From DATGLE01 sp035294325 (GTDB lineage: Bacteria; Chloroflexota; Ktedonobacteria; Ktedonobacterales; Ktedonobacteraceae), in contig DATGLE010000040.1 of assembly GCA_035294325.1 (NCBI GenBank), forward strand, positions 1 to 58,656: a stretch of 58,656 bases of DNA. Direction: 5' to 3'. The notes under the pieces were generated by a model. It made no database searches, was not told the origin of the DNA, and saw only the letters and a list, made by a program, of their open reading frames with translations. Made by a program: the position numbers and the translations under genes. This document shows, piece by piece, positions 32,072 through 39,671 of the stretch. Positions within the stretch are counted from its first letter, which is position 1, and each line of letters starts with the position of its first letter.

Positions 32072-32437
32072 ATGTCTAACCGCTCCTCTCTCTACACCTT
32101 GCTGCTGATTGCTCCCCTGGCGTGGGGCGGCTTGCTGCTGCTGACGCGCTTTGTGCCGCCATATGCGCCCCCGGCATTTGTGGGCTTTTTCCTGATCCTG
32201 AGCGTGGCCCTGACCAGTACGTGTACACCTGTGGCCTACTTTATTGGCCGGCGCGTATTCTCCTCGCAGCGCTACCGCTCGACGGTGCGCCATGCCATGC
32301 GCCAGGGCGCGCTGATCTCGCTGGTAGTCGTGCTGAATCTGATCCTGCGCGCGCTGCATAGCTGGAACGTGTTTATGGCAATAGTGATTCTCGCGGCGGC
32401 TGTGCTGCTGGAAGTATTGTCTCTGGCGCGGAAATGA
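32072..32437 (+). CDS. Small four-helix membrane protein, hypothetical
   Basis: 121 residues with four hydrophobic segments (LLLIAPLAWGGLLLLT, AFVGFFLILSVALTSTCTPV, ALISLVVVLNLILRAL, FMAIVILAAAVLLEVLSLA). It begins 2 bp after the HerA stop, so it is the third gene of that operon. No family motif is recognised. The ~200 bp after it hold a degenerate copy of the 99-bp-type repeat found at 44253 (GCAGCGCCGCTATGGGGGTG). Confidence 0.65.
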   Translation: MSNRSSLYTLLLIAPLAWGGLLLLTRFVPPYAPPAFVGFFLILSVALTSTCTPVAYFIGRRVFSSQRYRSTVRHAMRQGALISLVVVLNLILRALHSWNVFMAIVILAAAVLLEVLSLARK

Positions 32438-32644
32438 CGAGAAATATATCAAAATCAGCAATGGGGGAAGGGACGGTGCAATAGCTGTAGGGGAGCAGCG
32501 CCGCTATGGGGGTGCAACACGATCACATTTCTGTGGCGCAAGCCCGCCCGGTGTCCTCTCACCCCGACGTGGATAAATCCACCACGACGGACATGCGCCG
32601 CAGGACTCCCACGCAGCGTTGCCAGCCACAGCGGCGCCGCGTCC

Positions 32645-33202
32645 CTACTCCGGGGCGGGGATAGCCAGTCGCCCGTAAAGCGTGTCCACATCAATATCTA
32701 TGTCCAGGCTTTCGAGCGTAATGGTCTGGCCGGGTCCGCAGGTGATATAGCTCCATGCATCGCCCTCGCCACGCCGGTAAACTTCGACCAGGCGCATACG
32801 GTAATTGATCAGTACATATTCCTGCACACTGGGCTGAGCCTGATACCAGTTCAGCTTTTTGCCCCTGTCCTTTAGTTCTGTGCTCGGTGAGAGCACTTCC
32901 ACGATAAGATGCGGTGCGCGAATGATGTCATTGCCGGGGCGATGGTCGGCGACATCGCAGGATACCACTACATCTGCATAGACATATTGCCTTTTCGCTA
33001 CCAGCGTGCGAACATCGCTATTGTAAACGCGGCATGGCTCCTCGTCGCCGAGTTGCTGCGCTAACAAATAGGTCATGCTGACAGCCAGGGCGGAATGCTC
33101 TACGCTCCCTCCCGACATAGCGACAGCTTCACCGTCGTCGTATTCGTGCTTGATCTCGCTGGCGCGATCAAACGCCAGATATTCCTCAACGGTCATCTTC
33201 AT
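32645..33202 (-). CDS. Uma2-family (PD-(D/E)XK-like) putative restriction endonuclease
   Basis: 185 residues from the ATG at 33202, just after AAAGGGGGA; an in-frame extension of 13 residues lacks a ribosome site. It shows MTVEEYLAFDRASEIKHEYD then DGEAVAMSGGSVEHS, the catalytic-core blocks YVYADVVVSCD and PHLIVEVLSPSTELKDRGKK, and the last strand YVLINYRMRLVEVYRR. Uma2 (DUF820) proteins adopt a PD-(D/E)XK nuclease fold and are highly amplified in Chloroflexota and cyanobacteria; their role is unclear. Convergent with the HerA operon. Confidence 0.88.
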   Translation of the reverse strand: MKMTVEEYLAFDRASEIKHEYDDGEAVAMSGGSVEHSALAVSMTYLLAQQLGDEEPCRVYNSDVRTLVAKRQYVYADVVVSCDVADHRPGNDIIRAPHLIVEVLSPSTELKDRGKKLNWYQAQPSVQEYVLINYRMRLVEVYRRGEGDAWSYITCGPGQTITLESLDIDIDVDTLYGRLAIPAPE

Positions 33203-33282
33203 AGATTCTGTCCCCCTTTCAACCCGTAAACTCGTCGCCATTATAGCATACCGGCACGCTGAAAACGCTGCGCGTTCATCCG

Positions 33283-33355
33283 GATTCGGGTAATGTCATC
33301 CTGTGCAGGCTTTGCCATCCTGAGCGGCAGCGAAGGATGACATACCCGGATGTAT
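33283..33355. repeat. GTCATCCTGAGCGG-type dispersed repeat inside an inverted repeat
   Basis: TCATCCGGATTCGGGTAATG and its partner ACATACCCGGATG enclose CATCCTGAGCGGCAGCGAAG. The same TCATCCTGAGCG-AGCGAAGGAT unit occurs at about 47562-47585. It is a widespread bacterial intergenic repeat. Confidence 0.5.
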
Positions 33356-33402
33356 CATACAATTGAATATCCATAGAGCCATGATATGAGGAAGATACGA
33401 AG

Positions 33403-34338
33403 ATGCATATGCTGATAATACGCCCGGGGGCGATTGGCGATGTGCTGCTGGCGTTTCCGGTGATCCAGGCGCTGCGGGCGCAATATGAGGGCGCTCGCGT
33501 GACGCTGGTCAGCAATCCAGCGCTGCTGCCCCTGGCACGAGTTTGCGGTATCGCCGAGGAGACCTCCGATTATGCCGCCGCGCAGTGGAGCGAACTCTTC
33601 CTGACGCCCGAAAGGAGAGCGGCCCGGGCCAGCTCGCGGCTCCCCGAGGCGCTGTATGGGATTGATATGGCCGTCTGCTGGCTAAAAGATCCCGGCGGCC
33701 TGGTCGAGCGCAACCTGCGCGCCGCCGGTGTCGGACGCGTTGTTGTCGCCCCCGGACGCCCGCCTGCGGGGGAGCGCGTTCATATCGTAGAGTATCTTGT
33801 CATGACGGCAGGCGTGTCGGTTGGTGAGATTAGCCGCCTGACGCTCTCAGAGGTGGAACCTGCGAAGCCATCGCAGGCTCGATCAGGTCCTGTCGCGCTC
33901 CACCCCGGCAGCGGGGGAGCGCGCAAGTGCTGGCCGGTCTCGCACTTCGCCACCGTTATTCAAGCATTGTGGCGGCGCCAGATCCCCGTGCTGCTATTGT
34001 CCGGCCCCGCCGATCACGAGCGCCTGCGCGATTTGCAAGCGCTGCTCCCGTCTCCTCCACATCTCTCTCTGCTCACAATGCTGAGCGAGGCGCCGCTGCT
34101 GGAGGTCGCGCGGCGGTTGCAACGGTGCCGGGGCTATGTCGGCAACGATTCTGGCATCACGCACCTGGCGGCGCTGCTCGGTCTTCCCACCATTGCCATC
34201 TTCGGTGCCAGCGATCCGGTTATCTGGCGACCTCCCGGCCCGGCGGTCACGCTATTATATGAACCTGTTCTGGAGAATCTGTCCCCGGATACGGTTTTTT
34301 CTACGATGGAGGCAAGTTTCCTCCCAGAGCATATCTGA
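33403..34338 (+). CDS. Glycosyltransferase family 9 (heptosyltransferase-like)
   Basis: 311 residues with the GT-B pattern of the ADP-heptose:LPS heptosyltransferase family: LIIRPGAIGDVLLAFPVIQA at the start, VALHPGSGGARKCWPVSHFA in the donor region, then the nucleotide-binding GYVGNDSGITHLAALLGLPT and AIFGASDP. The acceptor is unknown. If the host lacks LPS, as expected for a monoderm Ktedonobacterium, it would serve a surface polysaccharide or glycolipid. An ATG 6 nt downstream is an alternative start. It stands alone between hairpins. Confidence 0.9.
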   Translation: MHMLIIRPGAIGDVLLAFPVIQALRAQYEGARVTLVSNPALLPLARVCGIAEETSDYAAAQWSELFLTPERRAARASSRLPEALYGIDMAVCWLKDPGGLVERNLRAAGVGRVVVAPGRPPAGERVHIVEYLVMTAGVSVGEISRLTLSEVEPAKPSQARSGPVALHPGSGGARKCWPVSHFATVIQALWRRQIPVLLLSGPADHERLRDLQALLPSPPHLSLLTMLSEAPLLEVARRLQRCRGYVGNDSGITHLAALLGLPTIAIFGASDPVIWRPPGPAVTLLYEPVLENLSPDTVFSTMEASFLPEHI

Positions 34339-34383
34339 TGCTCTCGCTTTCTCTGGCCGGGCGTTCCCACGGTTCTGCCACAC

Positions 34384-34461
34384 AGAGAGGAAGTTATGTG
34401 AAAAATGCGCGCAGCGCATTTTTCACATAACTTCCTCTCTGGAGAGCGCCGCAGGTGCGAG
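34384..34461. repeat. Three-hairpin cassette, copy 3
   Basis: 27-bp perfect arms 34384-34410 and 34414-34440 (AGAGAGGAAGTTATGTGAAA...) with loop GCA, then GGAGAGCGCCGCAGGTGCGAG (right flank, two changes). The left flank is a decayed CACGGTTCTGCCACACAG. Confidence 0.75.
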
Positions 34462-34531
34462 GAAGCGAGAGCACAGACACCTATGTATTGATCCACATCT
34501 ATTCCAGGATAACACTTTTGGGTAGGGAAAT

Positions 34532-34560
34532 TTCGGGTAACGATTAAAATAAACTATAAT
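34532..34560 (+). promoter_or_regulatory. Promoter-like -10 (perfect TATAAT) before the membrane-anchored protein gene
   Basis: TATAAT at 34555-34560, 38 bp before the ATG at 34598. The -35 region (about 34532) is weak. Confidence 0.4.
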
Positions 34561-34597
34561 GAAAAAGAGGAAAACATGAGTTAGAGAGGAGGTTGCT

Positions 34598-35452
34598 ATG
34601 ATCGAGGAACGTCCTGAGATAGAGCAGTGGGACCAGCCGCAGGAGAAGCTCGTACTGCCGGCGTATCTGCCCGAAACGCCGCTGCCGTCTCCAGAAATGA
34701 GCACGCAGCAATTTGCCAGCCCGGAGACAGGCGTACACAGCGAGGTGCGCCCTGAACAGCTTATCCGCTGGCAGACTCATCCAACACGCTATTATCCTCT
34801 CGCCAGGCCGGGCGCTTCCATCCGCAGGGACCCGGCCTATCTATTCCTGGTGATTGCTCTCGTGGTTGCCCTCATCTCAGGTGTCACGTTTGCCCTGTTC
34901 GCCGGCAGCGCGGTGGCTCAGCTCGTCTCGCCCTCAGCACAAAAGAATAGCGCGCCTCCAGGCCCGGTTGCTACTCAGTCTACTGACAGCGAAAAGGTGG
35001 ACTTACAGCCCACTTTCCCGACGCCCTCCGGCGGCCAGGGAAGTACGGCAAGCAGCCTGCCACCAACGAGCGTTCCAGTTACTGTTGTAGCGTCTCCTGT
35101 CGCCACTGACCAGCCGCAGCCCACACAGGATACAGGAGGAGCGGTCTCGCTACAGATCACCTCGCTGCCACAGCAGGTCACGAACAATACGTTCGTCCCC
35201 GTCACCGTAACGGCCAACCGGCCCGGCGTAAGCGTGAAGCTCGTCGTTTTTTATAACGCGCTGCCTTTCTACTACACTACCACCGCGCAAATTACCGACG
35301 ATAACGGGAACGCCACGCTGCTCTGGCAGGTGCGCGTCTTTGCGCGTAAGGGTCAGATTGCCAGTGCGCGCGTCACAGCAGTCACGCAGAACCAGAATGG
35401 ACAGCAAATATCATCCCCTACGATTACCGTGATGGTGGCGAACGGGGCCTGA
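34598..35452 (+). CDS. Single-pass membrane protein with an Ig-like outer domain, hypothetical
   Basis: 284 residues. The cytoplasmic N-terminal ~85 residues are Pro/Glu-rich. One transmembrane helix follows at ~86-108 (YLFLVIALVVALISGVTFAL), then a Ser/Thr/Pro-rich linker (~115-185). The C-terminal ~95-residue beta domain (LQITSLPQQVTNNTFVPVTV, ITDDNGNATLLWQVRVFA) resembles bacterial Ig-like folds. GAGAGGAGG lies before the ATG. It is followed by a hairpin cassette. It is probably a wall- or surface-associated structural protein; no partner is evident. Confidence 0.65.
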   Translation: MIEERPEIEQWDQPQEKLVLPAYLPETPLPSPEMSTQQFASPETGVHSEVRPEQLIRWQTHPTRYYPLARPGASIRRDPAYLFLVIALVVALISGVTFALFAGSAVAQLVSPSAQKNSAPPGPVATQSTDSEKVDLQPTFPTPSGGQGSTASSLPPTSVPVTVVASPVATDQPQPTQDTGGAVSLQITSLPQQVTNNTFVPVTVTANRPGVSVKLVVFYNALPFYYTTTAQITDDNGNATLLWQVRVFARKGQIASARVTAVTQNQNGQQISSPTITVMVANGA

Positions 35453-35469
35453 TGGCTGCCCTGTCTCCT

Positions 35470-35580
35470 TCACTTGCGAGCGCTACAGCGCTCGCTGAAT
35501 ATATTATATTTTATGCAACAGTGTGCTTCACACACTGTTGCATAAAATATAATTATAATCCTGGCGCGGCGCAGCCGCGC
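35470..35580. repeat. Three-hairpin cassette, copy 4 (reverse orientation), in a 364-bp gap
   Basis: Left flank CTTGCGAGCGCTACAGCGCTCGC; A+T-rich arms 35503-35525 and 35531-35553 (ATTATATTTTATGCAACAGT...); right flank CCTGGCGCGGCGCAGCCGCG. The rest of the gap to 35816 has a TATAAT (35634-35639), GTATCAAATC-N11-GATTTGATAC (35676-35706) and ATTCAGCCG...CGGCTGAAT just upstream of the MoxR gene; these may be its promoter and leader structures. Confidence 0.7.
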
Positions 35581-35816
35581 GAATGCCCTCTCAGAAAGAT
35601 ACGTTACAGGTGAGTTTTTTCTGGGTTTGTGCGTATAATAGAGACGAAAGTCGATATTACGGAGGACGGGGGCCTGTATCAAATCGCATGAAATGGGATT
35701 TGATACGAATTGAAAATCTATTCAGCCGCGCCGCTCTTGCGGCTGCGCTCTGCGTCGGCTGAATGCAAGGTAGCATGCCTCGTCTCTATGCCCCGGCGCC
35801 TCATAAAAGGTGACAT

Positions 35817-36776
35817 ATGACACAGACCGAAGAAATCCGCCAGGTGCAGAATGCTGCCCGCGTCATCCGGCAGAACGTGAGCCGCGTCATCGTCGGCAAG
35901 GAGGCGGTGATAGACCTGCTGATGGTCGCGCTGCTCTGCGAGGGCCACGTCCTGTTTGAAGACGTGCCCGGCATCGGCAAGACGACGCTGGCGAAGTCCC
36001 TGGCCCGCTCCCTGGGCTGCTCGTTCCAGCGCATTCAGTTTACGCCCGACCTGCTGCCATCGGATATTACCGGCATCACTTTCTATAATCAGAAAAAAGG
36101 CGAATTCGAATTTCGACCTGGCCCGCTGCTCTCGCAGGTTGTGCTGGCCGACGAGATCAACCGCGCCACGCCGCGCACGCAGTCGGCGCTGCTGGAGGCG
36201 ATGGAGGAGCGGCAGATCAGCGTTGAGCGCGAAACGCTTCCCCTGCCGCGTCCCTTTATCGTGATCGCCACGCAAAACCCCATCGAACTGGAGGGAACCT
36301 TCCCACTGCCGGAGGCGCAGCTTGACCGCTTCTTGATGCGCCTGCGCCTGGACTATCCCAGCCGAACGGAGGAGCGCTTGATTTTGCAGCGCTTCCGGGA
36401 AGAGCAGCCGCTTGAGGAACTAACGCCCGTGCTGGACGCCGACCAGTTGCAGGGGCTGCAAAAGATGATTCGCCGCGTGCGCGTTGAGCCGAGCGTTGAA
36501 AGCTATATCGTCGAGCTGGTGCGGGCAACACGCGAGCACAGCGGCGTCGAACTGGGCGTCAGCCCGCGCGGCACGCTGGCCCTCTATCGCACCAGCCAGG
36601 CGTTCGCCGCCATACACGGCAGGAGCTACGTCATTCCCGATGATGTGAAACATGTCGCGCTCCCGGTCCTCTCCCACCGCATGATAGCGACCAGCCAGTC
36701 GCGCCTGCATGGACGCATCATGGAACAGATCATCGATGAAGTGCTGCACACCGTCGCGGTTCCGGTAGAGTCATGA
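35817..36776 (+). CDS. MoxR-family AAA+ ATPase
   Basis: 319 residues, standard for MoxR. Walker A is EDVPGIGKTTLAKSLA, Walker B VVLADEINRATPRTQSALLE, followed by sensor 1 IATQNPIELEGTFPLPEAQL and DRFLMRL, then the lid domain (SPRGTLALYRTSQAFAAIHG). MoxR ATPases act as chaperones that mature protein complexes, commonly together with DUF58/VWA-like partners. The stop overlaps the next start by 4 nt (ATGA), so the two genes are coupled. AAAAGGTGAC precedes the ATG. Confidence 0.94.
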   Translation: MTQTEEIRQVQNAARVIRQNVSRVIVGKEAVIDLLMVALLCEGHVLFEDVPGIGKTTLAKSLARSLGCSFQRIQFTPDLLPSDITGITFYNQKKGEFEFRPGPLLSQVVLADEINRATPRTQSALLEAMEERQISVERETLPLPRPFIVIATQNPIELEGTFPLPEAQLDRFLMRLRLDYPSRTEERLILQRFREEQPLEELTPVLDADQLQGLQKMIRRVRVEPSVESYIVELVRATREHSGVELGVSPRGTLALYRTSQAFAAIHGRSYVIPDDVKHVALPVLSHRMIATSQSRLHGRIMEQIIDEVLHTVAVPVES

Positions 36777-38107
36777 ACAGGTATCGTTACGCCCTCTGCG
36801 TCCTGCTGGTTCTGGCGGGCGTCATTTTACACCAGGCGCTGCTCGTTGTGTGCGGCGTTGTGATCCTGCTGGTCGTTGCGCTGCGGGACATCTGGGCGAA
36901 GTATTGCCTGAACGATCTGCGCTACCAGCGCCATTTCAGCGAGCGCAAGGTGCTTTTTGGCGAAAAGGTGACGCTCTCGCTCTCGGTAGAAAACGCCAAG
37001 CTGCTGCCGCTGCCCTGGTTAGAGGTTGAGGATACACTGCCCCGCGCGCTGGATATCGAGGGCGGGCGTTTGCGCCGCGCCCTGCACAACGATACGATGC
37101 TGCTGGAGTGCCTGTTCAGCCCGGGCTGGTATGAGCGCGTAACCAGGCGCTACACGGTGCATTGCAACATGCGCGGCGTGCATGGCTTTGGTCCGACGGT
37201 GCTGCGCAGCGGCGATGTCTTCGGCTTCACGACGCGCGAGATGTTGCTTGCCAACCACCAGTATATCCTGGTCTACCCGCTGGTCGTGCCGCTCACGCAC
37301 TTCGGCCTGCCTGCGCGCCATCCTTTCGGCGAGCGCCGCGCGCCCCGCCGCCTGCTCGAAGATCCTGCCCGCGTCATCGGTGTCCGCGATTATATGTATG
37401 GCGATAGCCTGCGCCGCGTCCACTGGAAGGCCACCGCGCGCGCCATGCAGTTGCAGAGCAAGGTCTACGAGGCGACGACAACCTATACGCTGGTGCTCTT
37501 CCTGAATGTCGTTTCACAGCTCGATGCCTACTATGGCATTCATCCTGACCTGCACGAACTGGCGATTTGCGCCGCCGCCTCGGTAACAAACTGGGCTATC
37601 GACGAGGGCTATGCTGTGGGGCTATATGCCAATACCATCATGTTTATGCCCGACGAAGAGGGGTCTGGAGCCGGTCAGGGGGCGGAGGAGCAGAACCTTG
37701 CCGCGATGTTAGCCGCGCAGTTGAAGCGGCGCCGCATCCACCTGCCGGCAGCCAGCAGCGAGGAGCAGCGGCGGCGTATTATGGAGACGCTGGCGCGCAT
37801 ACAGACCTTCTTCGGCTCAAGCCTCGAAGATGTTATCATGGCCGAGCGCACTCACCTGCCGGCGGGTGCGACGGTGGTGATTATCACGAGCGTGATGAGC
37901 GAACGCCTGGTAGAACAGCTTGTGCACCTGCGCCGGGGAGGTCACTCGGTGGCCGTCCTTTTCATCGGTGACAGGCCGTCGCCCTTCCGCCTGGCGGATG
38001 TGACGGTCTATCACCTGGGCGGCGAGTCGGCCTGGAAAGACCTGCTGGAGCGCTACGGCAGGGCTTCTACCCCAACGCCCGATATCGCCGCTGGCCTGCG
38101 GTTGTGA
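36773..38107 (+). CDS. DUF58 protein (MoxR partner)
   Basis: 444 residues. Two N-terminal membrane helices (~5-40) are followed by a beta-rich region (ERKVLFGEKVTLSLSVENAK, LPLPWLEVEDTLP). The DUF58 signature is VIGVRDYMYGDSLRRVHWKA then TARAMQLQSKVYE, and a degenerate VWA-like domain follows. The family is nearly always encoded with MoxR, as here with a 4-nt overlap. The transglutaminase gene that often completes the set is not present downstream; the next gene is on the other strand. Confidence 0.92.
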   Translation: MNRYRYALCVLLVLAGVILHQALLVVCGVVILLVVALRDIWAKYCLNDLRYQRHFSERKVLFGEKVTLSLSVENAKLLPLPWLEVEDTLPRALDIEGGRLRRALHNDTMLLECLFSPGWYERVTRRYTVHCNMRGVHGFGPTVLRSGDVFGFTTREMLLANHQYILVYPLVVPLTHFGLPARHPFGERRAPRRLLEDPARVIGVRDYMYGDSLRRVHWKATARAMQLQSKVYEATTTYTLVLFLNVVSQLDAYYGIHPDLHELAICAAASVTNWAIDEGYAVGLYANTIMFMPDEEGSGAGQGAEEQNLAAMLAAQLKRRRIHLPAASSEEQRRRIMETLARIQTFFGSSLEDVIMAERTHLPAGATVVIITSVMSERLVEQLVHLRRGGHSVAVLFIGDRPSPFRLADVTVYHLGGESAWKDLLERYGRASTPTPDIAAGLRL

Positions 38108-38116
38108 TATGCTCCC

Positions 38117-38992
38117 TCATGATTTTGTGAAGGAGTGAGCGAAGGCGCTGCCCACCTGCTGCCCGTACTCGTAGGCGGCAATCATCCCTTCCTCGGTGAC
38201 GCTGGTGAAATCCGCACCCAGGGTAGCGATATCATTCTCTGGTCGTATGATGTGGATGATCGTGTCGCCCAGGCGCTCAGGTATCGGCTCGCTCTGGAAT
38301 ATATCGCGGTAGAGCGGACCCGGCTCGGTGGCGATGGCGATGACTTCGCGGTAGCCAAGCCGCGCCAGTTCCAGCGCGGGGCAGGCGCAGGTATACGCGG
38401 CGTCGATGCAGGGCTGATCGCCTACCCGGGCGGGAATGCTCCAGGCGTGCAGCATGCGGGTTGAGGCATAGGTGACGGCCTCGATATTGTCAGGGGTGAG
38501 GCGATGCTGCGCGCCGGGAGCGGTATCGAAGATATAGCTCTCTAGATGCTGATCGCGCCAGCTTCGATCACCGCGCGCGGCCTGTAAGAGCAGGCGGCGA
38601 CCAAGCCGGCGCGCGCCATCGCCCTGCGTCAGTTCTGCGGCTTCCTGCGTCTTTACGGCGCTGGTGGCGATGAGGAAGCGCGGCCTGCCAGGCTGAAACA
38701 GGCTCTCGCGCAGCAGATGGCGCGCTTCGGCGATGCTGTGCAGCACGACCTCGCTCATGCCATTGCCGGGCTGATGGAGTGTGTGGATGGCGCTGCGCCA
38801 GTAGCGCAGTCCTATCTCGCCGGCCTGACCAATCGCGGCGCACATGGCAGGGAAAACGGAAGAGGAGGCAGCGGCGTAGGCGGCGGCTGAGATGCCCGCC
38901 GCCTCAAGGGCGCTCAGGATGCCATGCCCAAAGATACCCTTGAAGCCTCCTGAACAACAGGCGATAGCCAGGGAGCGGGCGTCATCAGACAT
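38117..38992 (-). CDS. Patatin-like protein with altered nucleophile elbow
   Basis: 291 residues from the ATG at 38992, which overlaps the stop of the upstream HTH gene (ATGTCTGA). CCSGGFKGIFGHGILSALEA at ~12-31 is the oxyanion-hole block of patatins. The nucleophile motif normally GxSxG reads AAASSSVFPAM (~41-50): the Ser is present but both Gly are replaced. The Asp of the dyad may be in CIDAAYT, where the usual DGG/DGA is also changed. Lipid acyl hydrolase activity is therefore doubtful. Translationally coupled to a DNA-binding protein, which is unusual for a phospholipase. Confidence 0.72.
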   Translation of the reverse strand: MSDDARSLAIACCSGGFKGIFGHGILSALEAAGISAAAYAAASSSVFPAMCAAIGQAGEIGLRYWRSAIHTLHQPGNGMSEVVLHSIAEARHLLRESLFQPGRPRFLIATSAVKTQEAAELTQGDGARRLGRRLLLQAARGDRSWRDQHLESYIFDTAPGAQHRLTPDNIEAVTYASTRMLHAWSIPARVGDQPCIDAAYTCACPALELARLGYREVIAIATEPGPLYRDIFQSEPIPERLGDTIIHIIRPENDIATLGADFTSVTEEGMIAAYEYGQQVGSAFAHSFTKS

Positions 38993-39251
38993 CCGGTACC
39001 CAATCCTCGGCATATGGGATCTGCGTATCGCGGGCCACTGGCGCGGAGGAGGACGGGGCAGAATCGCTCGGACGCAACTGCAAGAGCGCCTCGAGTTCCG
39101 CCTGTTTATACAGTCGCTGGCGCTTGATGCCCTGCTTGTAGCTCTTAAGCATTCCTCGACTGACGTAGGTGTAGAGCGTCGATAACTTCACGCCAAGCAG
39201 GTGAGACGCTTCATGCCCGTCCAGGTAATTCTCCCCATTTAACTCTATCAT
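38985..39251 (-). CDS. Small MerR/excisionase-type HTH protein
   Basis: 88 residues from the ATG at 39251, which follows GGAGGG; an in-frame extension of 11 residues is discarded. NYLDGHEASHLLGVKLSTLY then TYVSRGMLKSYKQGIKRQRL is the helix-turn-helix plus wing of the MerR/excisionase fold. It has a Ser/Pro-rich tail. It is divergent from citrate synthase, with three phased ATCAAGT repeats in the shared region, and coupled to the patatin-like gene downstream. HTH genes of this type are found next to citrate synthases in other bacteria. Likely regulator of both directions. Confidence 0.75.
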   Translation of the reverse strand: MIELNGENYLDGHEASHLLGVKLSTLYTYVSRGMLKSYKQGIKRQRLYKQAELEALLQLRPSDSAPSSSAPVARDTQIPYAEDWVPDV

Positions 39252-39364
39252 AGTCTGGCCCTCCTTCCGTATAAGAAATTGCATGGATTTGTCTCAATCA
39301 TAGAGGGCAATAGCTATTTTGTCAATCGCCATTTTCTCTGCACCTGGCACTTTCCCGCAGAGCA

Positions 39365-39471
39365 CTCGCGCGGCTCCGCCGCGCAAGGGATATATGTGGT
39401 TGTGTGACAAAATGCGCGCTGCGCATTTTATCACACAACCACATATATCCGGCGAGCGCCGCAGGCGCGAG
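39365..39471. repeat. Three-hairpin cassette, copy 5
   Basis: Left flank CTCGCGCGGCTCCGCCGCGC, arms 39388-39417 and 39421-39450 (GGATATATGTGGTTGTGTGA..., one mismatch), loop GCT, right flank GGCGAGCGCCGCAGGCGCGAG. It sits between the divergent HTH and citrate synthase genes, upstream of the citrate synthase promoter, so it cannot be a terminator for either of them. Confidence 0.8.
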
Positions 39472-39542
39472 CATCCAGCCAGAGCAGGGAGGCTCCTGAG
39501 CCTCGGATATCCTTTAATATCATCGCATGTTTGTCTACCAAA

Positions 39543-39612
39543 ATCAAGTATAATCAAGTCAAGTCGATTGGTATCAAGTTTTATTGACATTCATCGACAA
39601 TGATGGTACAAC
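39543..39612 (+). promoter_or_regulatory. Citrate synthase promoter with three phased operator repeats
   Basis: ATCAAGT occurs at 39543, 39553 and 39573, i.e. 10 and 20 bp apart, on one face of the helix. It is followed by -35 TTGACA (39584-39589) and, 17 bp later, -10-like TACAAC (39607-39612). The repeats directly upstream of the -35 suggest an activator or repressor site, possibly for the divergent HTH protein. Confidence 0.55.
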
Positions 39613-39671
39613 TGTAAGAGAAGTCCATAGTAAACAGGCTATTTTGAAAATAGCAAAGGAGCATGAAAATT

